Below are positions 23,301-35,439 of a stretch of 64,000 nucleotides of DNA, in pieces. The translations under genes and the position numbers were made by a program. Every line of letters begins with the position of its first letter. The first letter of the stretch is position 1. This DNA is from Pratylenchus scribneri (Eukaryota; Nematoda; Chromadorea; Rhabditida; Pratylenchidae), in assembly GCA_030063045.1 (NCBI GenBank), contig JAQSEB010000092.1, forward strand, positions 646,634-710,633, in the 5' to 3' direction. The notes beneath the pieces were generated by a model that was given only the letters and a program-made list of their open reading frames with translations, was not told where the DNA came from and made no database searches.

Positions 23301-26300
23301 AAATGTTTTTGTTTTGTTCTGATTTCCTTTCCGGAAAATGTTTTTGTTTTGTTCTGATTTCCTTTCCGGAAAATGTTTTTGTTTTGTTCTGATTTCCTTT
23401 CCGGAAAATTTTTTTGTTTTGTTCTGATTTTCATTCCGGAAAATGTTTTTGTTTTGTTCTGATTTTCCTTTCCGGAAAATGTTTTTGTTTTGTTCTGATT
23501 TTCATTCCGGAAAATGTTTTTGTTTGTTCTGATTTTCATTCCGGAAAATGTTTTTGTTTTGTTCTGATTTTCATTCCGGAAAATGTTTTTGTTTTGTTCT
23601 GATTTTCATTCCGGAAAATGTTTTTGTTTTGTTCTGATTTTCATTCCGGAAAATGTTTTTGTTTTGTTCTGATTTTTCATTCCGGAAAATGTTTTTGATT
23701 TGTTCTGATTTCATTCCGAATGTTTTGTTGTTCTGATTTTCATTCCGGAAAATGTTTTTGTTTTGTTCTGATTTCATTCCGGAAAATGTTTTGTTTTGTT
23801 CTGATTTTCATTCCGGAAAATGTTTTTGTTTTGTTCTGATTTTCATTCCGGAAAATGTTTTTGTTTTGTTCTGATTTTCATTCCGGAAAATGTTTTTGTT
23901 TTGTTCTGATTTTCCTTTCCGGAAAATGTTTTTGCTTTGTTCTGATTTCCTTTCCGGAAAATGTTTTTGTTTTGTTCTGATTTTCTTTCCGGAAAATGTT
24001 TTTGTTTTGTTCTGATTTCCTTTCCGGAAAATGTTTTTGTTTTGTTCTGATTTCCTTTCCGGAAAATGTTTTTGTTTTGTTCTGATTTCCTTTCCGGAAA
24101 ATGTTTTTGTTTTGTTCTGATTTTCATTCCGGAAAATGTTTTTGTTTTGTTCTGATTTTCATTCCGGAAAATGTTTTTGTTTTGTTCTGATTTTCATTCC
24201 GGAAAATGTTTTTGTTTTGTTCTGATTTTCATTCCGGAAAATGTTTTTGTTTTGTTCTGATTTTCATTCTGGGAAAATGTTTTTGTTTTGTTCTGATTTT
24301 CATTTCCGGAAAATGTTTTTGTTTTGTTCTGATTTTCATTTCCGGAAAATGTTTTTGTTTTGTTCTGATTTTCATTCCGGAAAATGTTTTTGTTTTGTTC
24401 TGATTTTCATTCCGGAAAATGTTTTTGTTTTGTTCTGATTTTCATTCCGGAAAATGTTTTTGTTTTGTTCTGATTTTTCATTCCGGAAAATGTTTTTGAT
24501 TTGTTCTGATTTCATTCCGGAAAATGTTTTTGTTTTGTTCTGATTTCATTCCGGAAAATGTTTTGTTTTGTTCTGATTTTCATTCCGGAAAATGTTTTTG
24601 TTTTGTTCTGATTTCATTCCGGAAAATGTTTTTGCTTTGTTCTGATTTCCTTTCCGGAAAATGTTTTTGTTTTGTTCTGATTTTCATTCTGGGAAAATGT
24701 TTTTGTTTTGTTCTGATTTTCATTTCCGGAAAATGTTTTTGTTTTGTTCTGATTTTCATTCCGGAAAATGTTTTTGTTTTGTTCTGATTTTCATTCCGGA
24801 AAATGTTTTTGTTTTGTTCTGATTTTCCTTTCCGGAAAATGTTTTTGTTTTGTTCTGATTTTCATTCCGGAAAATGTTTTTGTTTGTTCTGATTTTCATT
24901 CCGGAAAATGTTTTTGTTTTGTTCTGATTTTCATTCCGGAAAATGTTTTTGTTTTGTTCTGATTTTCATTCCGGAAAATGTTTTTGTTTTGTTCTGATTT
25001 TCATTCCGGAAAATGTTTTTGTTTTGTTCTGATTTTTCATTCCGGAAAATGTTTTTGTTTTGTTCTGATTTCATTCCGGAAAATGTTTTGTTTTGTTCTG
25101 ATTTTCATTCCGGAAAATGTTTTTGTTTTGTTCTGATTTTCCTTTCCGGAAAATGTTTTTGCTTTGTTCTGATTTCCTTTCCGGAAAATGTTTTTGTTTT
25201 GTTCTGATTTTCATTCTGGGAAAATGTTTTTGTTTTGTTCTGATTTTCATTTCCGGAAAATGTTTTTGTTTTGTTCTGATTTTCATTCCGGAAAATGTTT
25301 TTGTTTTGTTCTGATTTTCATTCCGGAAAATGTTTTTGTTTTGTTCTGATTTTCATTCCGGAAAATGTTTTTGTTTTGTTCTGATTTTCATTCCGGAAAA
25401 TGTTTTTGTTTTGTTCTGATTTTCATTCTGGGAAAATGTTTTTGTTTTGTTCTGATTTTCATTCCGGAAAATGTTTTTGTTTTGTTCTGATTTTCATTCC
25501 GGAAAATGTTTTTGTTTTGTTCTGATTTTCATTCCGGAAAATGTTTTTGTTTTGTTCTGACTTTCATTCCGGAAAATGTTTTTGTTTTGTTCTGATTTTC
25601 ATTCCGGAAAATGTTTTTGTTTTGTTCTGATTTCCTTTCCGGAAAATGTTTTAGTTTTGTTCTGATTTTCCTTTCCGGAAAATGTTTTTGTTTTGTTCTG
25701 ATTTCCTTTCCGGAAAATGTTTTTGTTTTGTTCTGATTTCCTTTCCGGAAAATGTTTTTGTTTTGTTCTGATTTCCTTTCCGGAAAATGTTTTTGTTTTG
25801 TTCTGATTTTCATTCCGGAAAATGTTTTTGTTTTGTTCTGATTTTCCTTTCCGGAAAATGTTTTTGTTTTGTTCTGATTTTCATTCCGGAAAATGTTTTT
25901 GTTTGTTCTGATTTTCATTCCGGAAAATGTTTTTGTTTTGTTCTGATTTTCATTCCGGAAAATGTTTTTGTTTTGTTCTGATTTTCATTCCGGAAAATGT
26001 TTTTGTTTTGTTCTGATTTTCATTCCGGAAAATGTTTTTGTTTTGTTCTGATTTTCATTCTGGGAAAATGTTTTTGTTTTGTTCTGATTTTCATTCCGGA
26101 AAATGTTTTTGTTTTGTTCTGATTTTCCTTTCCGGAAAATGTTTTTGCTTTGTTCTGATTTCCTTTCCGGAAAATGTTTTTGTTTTGTTCTGATTTTCAT
26201 TCTGGGAAAATGTTTTTGTTTTGTTCTGATTTTCATTTCCGGAAAATGTTTTTGTTTTGTTCTGATTTTCATTCCGGAAAATGTTTTTGTTTTGTTCTGA

Positions 26301-29300
26301 TTTTCATTCCGGAAAATGTTTTTGTTTTGTTCTGATTTTCATTCCGGAAAATGTTTTTGTTTTGTTCTGATTTTCATTCCGGAAAATGTTTTTGTTTTGT
26401 TCTGATTTTCATTCCGGAAAATGTTTTTGTTTTGTTCTGATTTTCATTCCGGAAAATGTTTTTGTTTTGTTCTGATTTTCCTTTCCGGAAAATGTTTTTG
26501 CTTTGTTCTGATTTCCTTTCCGGAAAATGTTTTTGTTTTGTTCTGATTTTCATTCTGGGAAAATGTTTTTGTTTTGTTCTGATTTTCATTTCCGGAAAAT
26601 GTTTTTGTTTTGTTCTGATTTTCATTCCGGAAAATGTTTTTGTTTTGTTCTGATTTTCATTCCGGAAAATGTTTTTGTTTTGTTCTGATTTTCATTCCGG
26701 AAAATGTTTTTGTTTTGTTCTGATTTTCATTCCGGAAAATGTTTTTGTTTTGTTCTGATTTTCATTCCGGAAAATGTTTTTGTTTTGTTCTGATTTTCAT
26801 TCTGGGAAAATGTTTTTGTTTTGTTCTGATTTTCATTCCGGAAAATGTTTTTGTTTTGTTCTGATTTTCATTCCGGAAAATGTTTTTGTTTTGTTCTGAC
26901 TTTCATTCCGGAAAATGTTTTTGTTTTGTTCTGATTTTCATTCCGGAAAATGTTTTTGTTTTGTTCTGATTTCCTTTCCGGAAAATGTTTTTGTTTTGTT
27001 CTGATTTTCTTTCCGGAAAATGTTTTTGTTTTGTTCTGATTTCCTTTCCGGAAAATGTTTTTGTTTTGTTCTGATTTCCTTTCCGGAAAATGTTTTTGTT
27101 TTGTTCTGATTTCCTTTCCGGAAAATTTTTTTGTTTTGTTCTGATTTTCATTCCGGAAAATGTTTTTGTTTTGTTCTGATTTTCCTTTCCGGAAAATGTT
27201 TTTGTTTTGTTCTGATTTTCATTCCGGAAAATGTTTTTGTTTGTTCTGATTTTCATTCCGGAAAATGTTTTTGTTTTGTTCTGATTTTCATTCCGGAAAA
27301 TGTTTTTGTTTTGTTCTGATTTTCATTCCGGAAAATGTTTTTGTTTTGTTCTGATTTTCATTCCGGAAAATGTTTTTGTTTTGTTCTGATTTTTCATTCC
27401 GGAAAATGTTTTTGATTTGTTCTGATTTCATTCCGGAAAATGTTTTGTTGTTCTGATTTTCATTCCGGAAAATGTTTTTGTTTTGTTCTGATTTCATTCC
27501 GGAAAATGTTTTGTTTTGTTCTGATTTTCATTCCGGAAAATGTTTTTGTTTTGTTCTGATTTTCATTCCGGAAAATGTTTTTGTTTTGTTCTGATTTTCA
27601 TTCCGGAAAATGTTTTTGTTTTGTTCTGATTTTCCTTTCCGGAAAATGTTTTTGCTTTGTTCTGATTTCCTTTCCGGAAAATGTTTTTGTTTTGTTCTGA
27701 TTTTCTTTCCGGAAAATGTTTTTGTTTTGTTCTGATTTCCTTTCCGGAAAATGTTTTTGTTTTGTTCTGATTTCCTTTCCGGAAAATGTTTTTGTTTTGT
27801 TCTGATTTCCTTTCCGGAAAATGTTTTTGTTTTGTTCTGATTTTCATTCCGGAAAATGTTTTTGTTTTGTTCTGATTTTCATTCCGGAAAATGTTTTTGT
27901 TTTGTTCTGATTTTCATTCCGGAAAATGTTTTTGTTTTGTTCTGATTTTCATTCCGGAAAATGTTTTTGTTTTGTTCTGATTTTCATTCTGGGAAAATGT
28001 TTTTGTTTTGTTCTGATTTTCATTTCCGGAAAATGTTTTTGTTTTGTTCTGATTTTCATTTCCGGAAAATGTTTTTGTTTTGTTCTGATTTTCATTCCGG
28101 AAAATGTTTTTGTTTTGTTCTGATTTTCATTCCGGAAAATGTTTTTGTTTTGTTCTGATTTTCATTCCGGAAAATGTTTTTGTTTTGTTCTGATTTTTCA
28201 TTCCGGAAAATGTTTTTGATTTGTTCTGATTTCATTCCGGAAAATGTTTTTGTTTTGTTCTGATTTCATTCCGGAAAATGTTTTGTTTTGTTCTGATTTT
28301 CATTCCGGAAAATGTTTTTGTTTTGTTCTGATTTCATTCCGGAAAATGTTTTGTTTTGTTCTGATTTTCATTCCGGAAAATGTTTTTGTTTTGTTCTGAT
28401 TTCATTCCGGAAAATGTTTTGTTTTGTTCTGATTTTCATTCCGGAAAATGTTTTTGTTTTGTTCTGATTTCATTCCGGAAAATGTTTTGTTTTGTTCTGA
28501 TTTTCATTCCGGAAAATGTTTTTGTTTTGTTCTGATTTTCATTCCGGAAAATGTTTTTGTTTTGTTCTGATTTCATTCCGGAAAATGTTTTTGTTTTGTT
28601 CTGATTTTCATTCCGGAAAATGTTTTTGTTTTGTTCTGATTTCATTCCGGAAAATGTTTTGTTTTGTTCTGATTTTCATTCCGGAAAATGTTTTTGTTTT
28701 GTTCTGATTTCATTCCGGAAAATGTTTTGTTTTGTTCTGATTTTCATTCCGGAAAATGTTTTTGTTTTGTTCTGATTTTCATTCCGGAAAATGTTTTTGT
28801 TTTGTTCTGATTTCATTCCGGAAAATGTTTTGTTTTGTTCTGATTTTTCATTCCGGAAAATGTTTTTGATTTGTTCTGATTTCATTCCGGAAAATGTTTT
28901 TGTTTTGTTCTGATTTCATTCCGGAAAATGTTTTGTTTTGTTCTGATTTTCATTCCGGAAAATGTTTTTGTTTTGTTCTGATTTTCATTCCGGAAAATGT
29001 TTTTGTTTTGTTCTGATTTTTCATTCCGGAAAATGTTTTTGATTTGTTCTGATTTCATTCCGGAAAATGTTTTTGTTTTGTTCTGATTTCATTCCGGAAA
29101 ATGTTTTTGCTTTGTTCTGATTTCCTTTCCGGAAAATGTTTTTGTTTTGTTCTGATTTTCATTCTGGGAAAATGTTTTTGTTTTGTTCTGATTTTCATTT
29201 CCGGAAAATGTTTTTGTTTTGTTCTGATTTTCATTCCGGAAAATGTTTTTGTTTTGTTCTGATTTTCATTCCGGAAAATGTTTTTGTTTTGTTCTGATTT

Positions 29301-29440
29301 TCATTCCGGAAAATGTTTTTGTTTTGTTCTGATTTTCATTCCGGAAAATGTTTTTGTTTTGTTCTGATTTCCTTTCCGGAAAATGTTTTTGTTTTGTTCA
29401 GATTTCCTTTCCGGAAAATGTTTTTGTTTTGTTCTGACTT
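20317..29440. repeat. Satellite array 1, 35-bp unit, about 260 copies
   Basis: Head-to-tail repeats of a 35-bp unit; the consensus can be read as GTTCTGATTTTCATTCCGG followed by AAAATGTTTTTGTTTT. Variant units (TTCCTTTCCGG, CATTCTGGGAAAATG, CATTTCCGG, GCTTTGTTCTG, and 33-34-bp forms lacking one or two T) recur in fixed order, giving higher-order blocks, for example 20399-20650, 20752-21003 and 21317-21568. Later units from about 28.2 kb are richer in the short forms. The open frames of 60-150 codons on both strands are repeat artefacts. The array lies between the DDT/WHIM gene and the orphan membrane protein gene. Confidence 0.97.
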
Positions 29441-29917
29441 CTTTGAATTTATTAATTTATTAGTCATCTCATCATACATACAATTTGCTAAGGAATTTGC
29501 CTCATTTGATTAATGGCCAAATAGTTTTCGGGGAACATAAGAACAATTACCCGAAGGCAACAAATAGGGACCAACCCAATACCAACTTCAGCGAAAACGG
29601 CTGGGCAGATGGCCTCAACCGCTGTTTTATTTGGCTGGTTCCTTCGCACATCAGCAGTTGATGCTGCTTTTTTTTTGCACCGTCATTGGGTTGGGTGGTT
29701 TGGCCCATTTCTCCCTTCCAACTTTTTTACAACGGAAGCAAAAACAAATGGCCAACAAACAAATGGAAATGGACTCATCAATTGGGGGAAGGAAGGGAGG
29801 AGGTGAATTGAATGGGCCAATGGATTCATTTCCTTCCATTCTTTCACTTCTTTTAAACCAAAATACTCTCCGATTTAATTCCTCCACCCAAAATTGTCGT
29901 GCCAAAAACATTCCAAA

Positions 29918-30606
29918 ATGTTCTTTTTCAATCGCTCAAATTCATCGTCAAAAATAATCCAACATATATTCGGCATTCCATTCTCTTCCAATTATTCTCG
30001 CTTCATCGCTATAATCCTCATTTTGTTCCCAACAATTAATAATTCCCAGCAGGCACCTCAAAATTCCACTTCTTCTCAATTACTTGAAAGTTCCTCCCCA
30101 TTTGCCGACCTCGTTCCACATTTGGCCACGGAAGCCGTCGAGGTACCGGCCAGCATTTTAAATGGGAACACAGATCAACCATTGGAGCAATATTTTTGGG
30201 AAAAAGTTCATCGGCACGAAGATTGCCCTCTGAATTGCACAACAAATTCATCATCAGCTCAAAACCAACAATTTCAATGTTGGCGACTTTCAGGGTAAAA
30301 AACTCGCATAAAGGAATAATAATTTGGGTGAATTCATTAAACCTTTTATGTTAACAGTTTGTACTAATATTATCCTATTGTAACAGATATTTGATCCCAT
30401 TCATTTGTCTGCCCGCTGATTTCGACCCAAATTCACCATTTTCTCCAAATGGCAGGCAGGGAACCAAGAATTTGCTCCAATGGATTTTGTCACTGACAAA
30501 TGCCGAATTGGTCATTTTGGCTTTACTCTTTTTGAACACTTTTGTCGGCATTTCAACTTGCATTTGTGTTTGCGCCAGAAGAAAATGTTTGGGCGATAAA
30601 TTTTGA
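29918..30606 (+). CDS. Orphan single-pass membrane protein with signal peptide
   Basis: Not recognised. Two exons, 29918-30294 and 30387-30606, join in frame (CAGG/GTAAAA donor, TAACAG acceptor) into 597 nt, or 198 aa. The N-terminus carries a hydrophobic stretch (FIAIILILFPTI) that could be a signal peptide or anchor. The middle is polar with several Asn-x-Ser/Thr sites and a CPLNCTTNSSS patch. The C-terminal part has a clear membrane span (LVILALLFLNTFVGISTCI) followed by CVCARRKCLGDKF, a short basic tail. This suggests a type I surface protein with a very small cytoplasmic tail. An upstream in-frame ATG at 29894 is possible. It starts about 480 bp after satellite array 1 and converges on the NRAMP gene, whose end is 240 bp away. 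Confidence 0.6.
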
Positions 30607-30846
30607 ATCAATTTATTTTTTATTCATTCATTTTGATAAAGAAATATTCGAATTTGCACAAGTTTAAAGGGAAAAGCCATTTTCTTTATAGAGTGAAGGG
30701 CATGTGAAAATAAAATACAATAAAGAGAACTTTGAATATGTTGAATTGAAGTGATAAAAATTGATAAATTTTATAAATTGTTGTTTGTTTGAGACTGAAT
30801 TGGATTGGTTTTGACCCGTCTTTTTTTATTGCATTCATTCATGTAA

Positions 30847-33800
30847 TTAACTAGCGGATTGACCATTCGAAAATGCCTCATTCCCATAGGCCATTGTGGA
30901 TTCTGCGGCTCCATTCATCGTTCCTTCATGGATTGGATCACGGCTTGTGCTCAATTGGCCACCGTTCATTTGTCCTCCATTTCCGCTTATCCAAGGGGCT
31001 TGTACCGTCAAATATTCCTCTTGGTGGGCCAACCATTTTGGGAAGTTTTGGAAGAAATTGGCAGAAAGAATTGACATTGATTGAAGGCACTGAAAATTGG
31101 CAAAAATTATTCAGAAGGCAAAAGGGATCAAAATTGTGAATTTTGGATAAATATTTCTTAAAATTGACGAATTCCTTTGCCCCAAATTTACCGTAAGCAT
31201 CAAATAGAGAAGGAAGGCCAAATAGATGGAGCCAGGTCCAATGAGAATTACCCAAGCAAGCCATGTGCCATCCAATGCGGTCAAAATGTAATCAAAGGAG
31301 AAGTACAAATTGATGGAAATGACAACACAGGAAACCAACAATGCGAAGACCTTTTTAAAAGGAGAAAATATACATTTATTTATTGGTGGGTTTAACTGTA
31401 CCTGTCCGGCCAATGAGCTGCAAAAATCGAACATAATTCGTCGATGGGCGGTGAAAGTGATGATTGGAAGTAGGGCAAAAGGCAGTTGGACCATTTGGAC
31501 ACAATTCAGCAAATCATTCATTCCGGTCAAATTTTGAACTCCTTCGGCCTTGAGGGCAACAAAAAGTGTGGGCACAATGGCCATTGAACGGGTGAAGAGA
31601 ACACGGCGCCATCGGGGCCATTTTATTTGCAGAAATCCTTCCATGACAAATTGGCCGGCATATGTTCCAGTCATTGTGCTGCTTTGACCGGCGGTCATAA
31701 TGCCAATGCCCCAAACATAAAGTGCCATTATGCCGAATTGACAGCCGAGGAAAATGCCACCTTTGTAAATGTCTGCCTCAACTGGGTTCGTGTCGTTGGG
31801 AAAAAGTTGATGGTCCGGAATCGTGGTGCCTTGGCATTTGTCATACTGGTGAAAAAATAGTGAATATTAAATATTTAAAATTTGTAATTTATATTCAAAT
31901 TTAATTGAAGTATGCCTTTTTCTCCTTATTGTTAATAAATTTGAGTTAAATTATTACCATAAATATACTCTATTAATTCCCCCACTCCCGATTTTGAGGA
32001 CCCATAGCTCCTGGCATCATTAAAAATATTTTTTCATTGTTTTTTCTTAGTTTCCAAAGACTCAAAAAACCCGTTTACTTTGTTCAAAAATGTCCACATA
32101 TTAAGGAATTAGAGACCCTAAAAAATTTTTGAAGGGTTGAAAAATAATTCCCTAAGGGGGGAATTAAAATTGCAATACGGTATTCAGTTCGAATGGAAAC
32201 TATTATTTTATATTGCACCACCCAATCCAAATTCCCACTCACAATATCGGCATTTGTTTTGCCAAAAAGGCCATGCGCAAAGACAGCAACCACGAAAAGA
32301 TTGATAAAGAAACTGCAAGTCAATGCAATGGCACATTCAATGAAATAATAAAGATTGGCTTCGGACACATTTTGCCGCCGACTTCGATCAATCCGACGGC
32401 TTTTGACCAATGCGGAATGACTAATAAATTGAATATTATTTTTGACCAGATAAATTTGAATACTCACAGATAAAGGTTATGAGGCATTATGACTGCCCCA
32501 ACCACACTGACAGCTTGCATAAATTCCTTTCGGCCGCAGCCAGGGCAATATGGCAAAAAAGTGCCTTCAATCAAATCCACAAATTCTGGTTTAGTGATAA
32601 AAAACTGAAAAATTAATGGAAAAAATGATGGGGAAATAAATTAGCAAACTTCATAGCCAAAAGTGATGGCCATTGTGGAAATTAGGAAGGCAAAAATAAA
32701 TTCCAATTTGCGAAACCCGTAGCGGTCAATGAGCAAAAATGTGAATGTATCGATCATTGTGACAATAACGCCGACGTATAAAGGAATCCTTGAAGGGATT
32801 AATGATACGGTTTTTCGAAATTAATTATTAATTTGTTTGGAGATTGGATGGCATTTTTTGGGATGAGAGAATTTCAATATCGTATCTTTAGTTCCAAATT
32901 AAAAAATGTTTTATTCTGATTTTTATTCCGGAATATGTTTTATTCTGATTTTTATTCCGGAAAATGTTTTATTCTGATTTTTATTCCGGAAAATGTTTTA
33001 TTCTGATTTTTATTCCGGAAAATGTTTTATTCTGATTTTTATTCCGGAAAATATTTTATTCTGATTTTTATTCTGGAAAATGTTTTTGTTTTGTTCTGAT
33101 TTTCATTCCGGAAAATGTTTTATTCTGATTTTTATTCCGGAAAATATTTTATTCTGATTTTTATTCTGGAAAATGTTTTTGTTTTGTTCTGATTTTCATT
33201 CCGGAAAATGTTTTTGTTTTGTTCTGATTTTCATTCCGGAAAATGTTTTTGTTTTGTTCTGATTTTCATTCCGGAAAATGTTTTTGTTTTGTTCTGATTT
33301 CTTTCCGGAAAATGTTTTTGTTTTGTTCTGATTTTCATTCCGGAAAATGTTTTTGTTTTGTTCTAATTTTCTTTCCGGAAAATGTTTTTGTTTTGTTCTG
33401 ATTTTCTTTCCGGAAAATGTTTTTTGTTCTGATTTTCTTTCCGGAAAATGTTTTTTGTTCTGATTTTCTTTCCGGAAAATTTTTTTGTTTTGTTATGATT
33501 TCCTTTCCGGAAAAATGTTTTTTTGTTTTTTTTTTCAGATTTCCGGAAAATGTTTTTGTTTTGTTCTGATTTCTTTCCGGAAAATGTTTTTTGTTCTGAT
33601 TTTCTTTCCGGAAAATTTTTTTGTTTTGTTCTGATTTCTTTCTGGAAAATGTTTTTGTTTTGTTCTGATTTCTTTCTGGAAAATGTTTTTGTTTTGTTTT
33701 TTTTTTCAGATTTCCGGAAAATGTTTTTGTTTTGTTCTGATTTCTTTCTGGAAAATGTTTTTGTTTTGTTCTGATTTTCATCCCAAATGTTTTTGTTCTG

Positions 33801-34660
33801 ATTTCTTTCCGGAAAATGTTTTTGTTTTGTTTTTTTTTTCATTCCGGAAAATGTTTTTGTTTTGTTCTGATTTTCATTCCGGAAAATGTTTTTGATTTGT
33901 TCTGATTTTCATTCCGGAAATTTTGTTTTGTTCTGATAAAACCATTTTTTAAACCCAAATACCATCCATTGGAGAGGAGGGCAAATGCAATGGCCGTTCC
34001 AATCACTTCTTGCATATCACTGCCTGCCAATTTCCAATTTAAATTACCCTAATACACCACCAAAAAACCCACAAATGATGGCAATTTCGATCATCACCCA
34101 AAGCAATAATCTGGGCAATTTTGGGTAATATTCATAGGCAATTTCGGCCATATTTCTCCCCGAAACGACACCCAATCGGGCGGACAATCGTTGGAGAAAA
34201 AAGCCAATAACATGAGCCATCAAAAGCACCCAAAGTAACTGAAACCATTTATGGGATGCGTTTATTCTTCATTTCAATTTGAATATTTAAATTTGCTATT
34301 TTCTTTCCATTTTTCCCCATTACCCTGTATCTGGCCACTGTGCCCGATTGCAAATCGGATTCAATATTCCCAGGGTCCAAATAAGCAATTGACATCAAGA
34401 AGCCGGGCCCCATGCTTTAAATCATTCAAATTTAATTTTAAAGCTTCCATTTCCCCTTACAATGCCCAAAGTTTTCGAAAACTGAATGCGGATTGGCCAT
34501 CGGTTTCGGGGATGGCCACCATATAATCCAAGGCCTCCTCCTCTGTCCCCGTTTCCGATGGGCATTTCGATGAAGAATTGCCATTATCATCCGTAATTTG
34601 TTGCCCTCCTTCACCTTCCTCTTCCCTTCGACCCGGTATTCCATTGTTCAGTAAATCCAT
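30847..34660 (-). CDS. smf: NRAMP/DMT1 (SLC11) divalent metal transporter
   Basis: Proton-coupled Fe2+/Mn2+ importer of the plasma or endosomal membrane. Helix 1 carries the metal-binding DPGN ([16 protein letters not shown], about 34330-34410). Next come [19 protein letters not shown] residues (34150-34220) and [20 protein letters not shown] (33966-34030). Helix 6 has [16 protein letters not shown] (about 32380-32490), the second metal-site motif. The consensus transport motif [20 protein letters not shown] is at 31620-31700. It ends with a polar Asn/Gly-rich tail and TAA at 30847. I chose the start [12 protein letters not shown] at 34660; an upstream in-frame ATG at 34819 is possible. The intron from about 33965 to 32800 contains satellite array 2, and the 31.9-32.2 kb intron holds a dispersed repeat. 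Confidence 0.93.
31960..32205. repeat. Dispersed repeat, family E, in NRAMP intron
   Basis: Shares CTATTAATTCCCC and GATTTTGAGGACCCATAG-like sequence, in reverse complement, with 59400-59640 in a galectin intron. The other end has AATACGGTATTCA, also found at the edge of the element at 58711-58815. The boundaries are approximate. Confidence 0.5.
32905..33935. repeat. Satellite array 2, inside NRAMP intron, mixed 29-bp and 35-bp units
   Basis: Same family and orientation as array 1. The 5' part (32905-33170) is made mainly of a 29-bp unit, ATTCTGATTTTTATTCCGG plus AAAATGTTTT, which lacks the TTTTTG block of the 35-bp form. The 3' part has 35-bp units plus divergent forms with TTTTTTTTCAGATTTCCGG. 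It sits wholly between two NRAMP exons. Confidence 0.95.
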
Positions 34661-35439
34661 CTTCCCGAAATTTATCTTTTTATCGTTGTTTTTTGGTCGT
34701 ATTGGCCTTTCCCCTTTAAATATGGCTGAAAATTGACAAATTATTTTTGCCAAAATTGTCCATTTTATAAGCCCATTGGAAATTTGGCCCAAAAATTTAA
34801 TGACGAAAATTGACCACAAAATATATTTTCATTTTTTATTATTTTCGGAAGGAATTTGCTAGATTTTACGTAAATTAAAAATTGGTTAGGAAAATTTGTC
34901 GGTACAAAATAAATGGGAAAATGGAGTAATTAATGGAAGAATGGGTCAAAAAATGATAAAAAAAATTACGTGGGATTGCTACCTATGGAATGGAAAATGG
35001 AACGGAAAATAAAATGAATGGATGGCTGGGCTGGGCTGGGCCAATGATGTTGGGAAAGGGAAAGAGGGAGAAATGTGCTTGAGGGGGCATATCTTTTTAC
35101 ATCATCTCATCAACCACAATTATTCATATACCATAATCCTTTTCTAGTGGATATTAGGTTTGTTTAATAAAATTGGCAGCATTAGAACATTTTTATTCGA
35201 ACATTCCAAAAAATGAGTCATTTCTCAATTCTCATATTGACTAACAAGGGGGATGGAACTAAAACTGCACAACAAATTCGAGCGGCGGGCGGAGTTCAAA
35301 GTCCACAAAGAAATTGGTTAATGGTGGTTACAAATGGCATTTAAAGCTAGGGAAATTCAAGACAAAAAATTACTAAAAAATTGGGAATTGTTGAATGGAA
35401 TGAAAATTTAATTTTATTATTTTTATTAAGCTGGAAAGA
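34661..35439. other. NRAMP upstream region, no gene recognised
   Basis: AT-rich. It contains an in-frame upstream extension of the NRAMP open frame to 34819 and a short GGCTGGGCTGGGCTGGGCC direct repeat at about 35023. No promoter motif was identified. Confidence 0.4.

Noticed and set aside
20399..29400. Dozens of open frames of 60-150 codons on both strands (Lys/Gln/Asn/Phe-rich or Cys/Phe-rich).
   Set aside because: The 35-bp unit is not a multiple of three and lacks stops in several frames, so the array makes a 35-residue peptide repeat on either strand. No start context, splice sites or domain.
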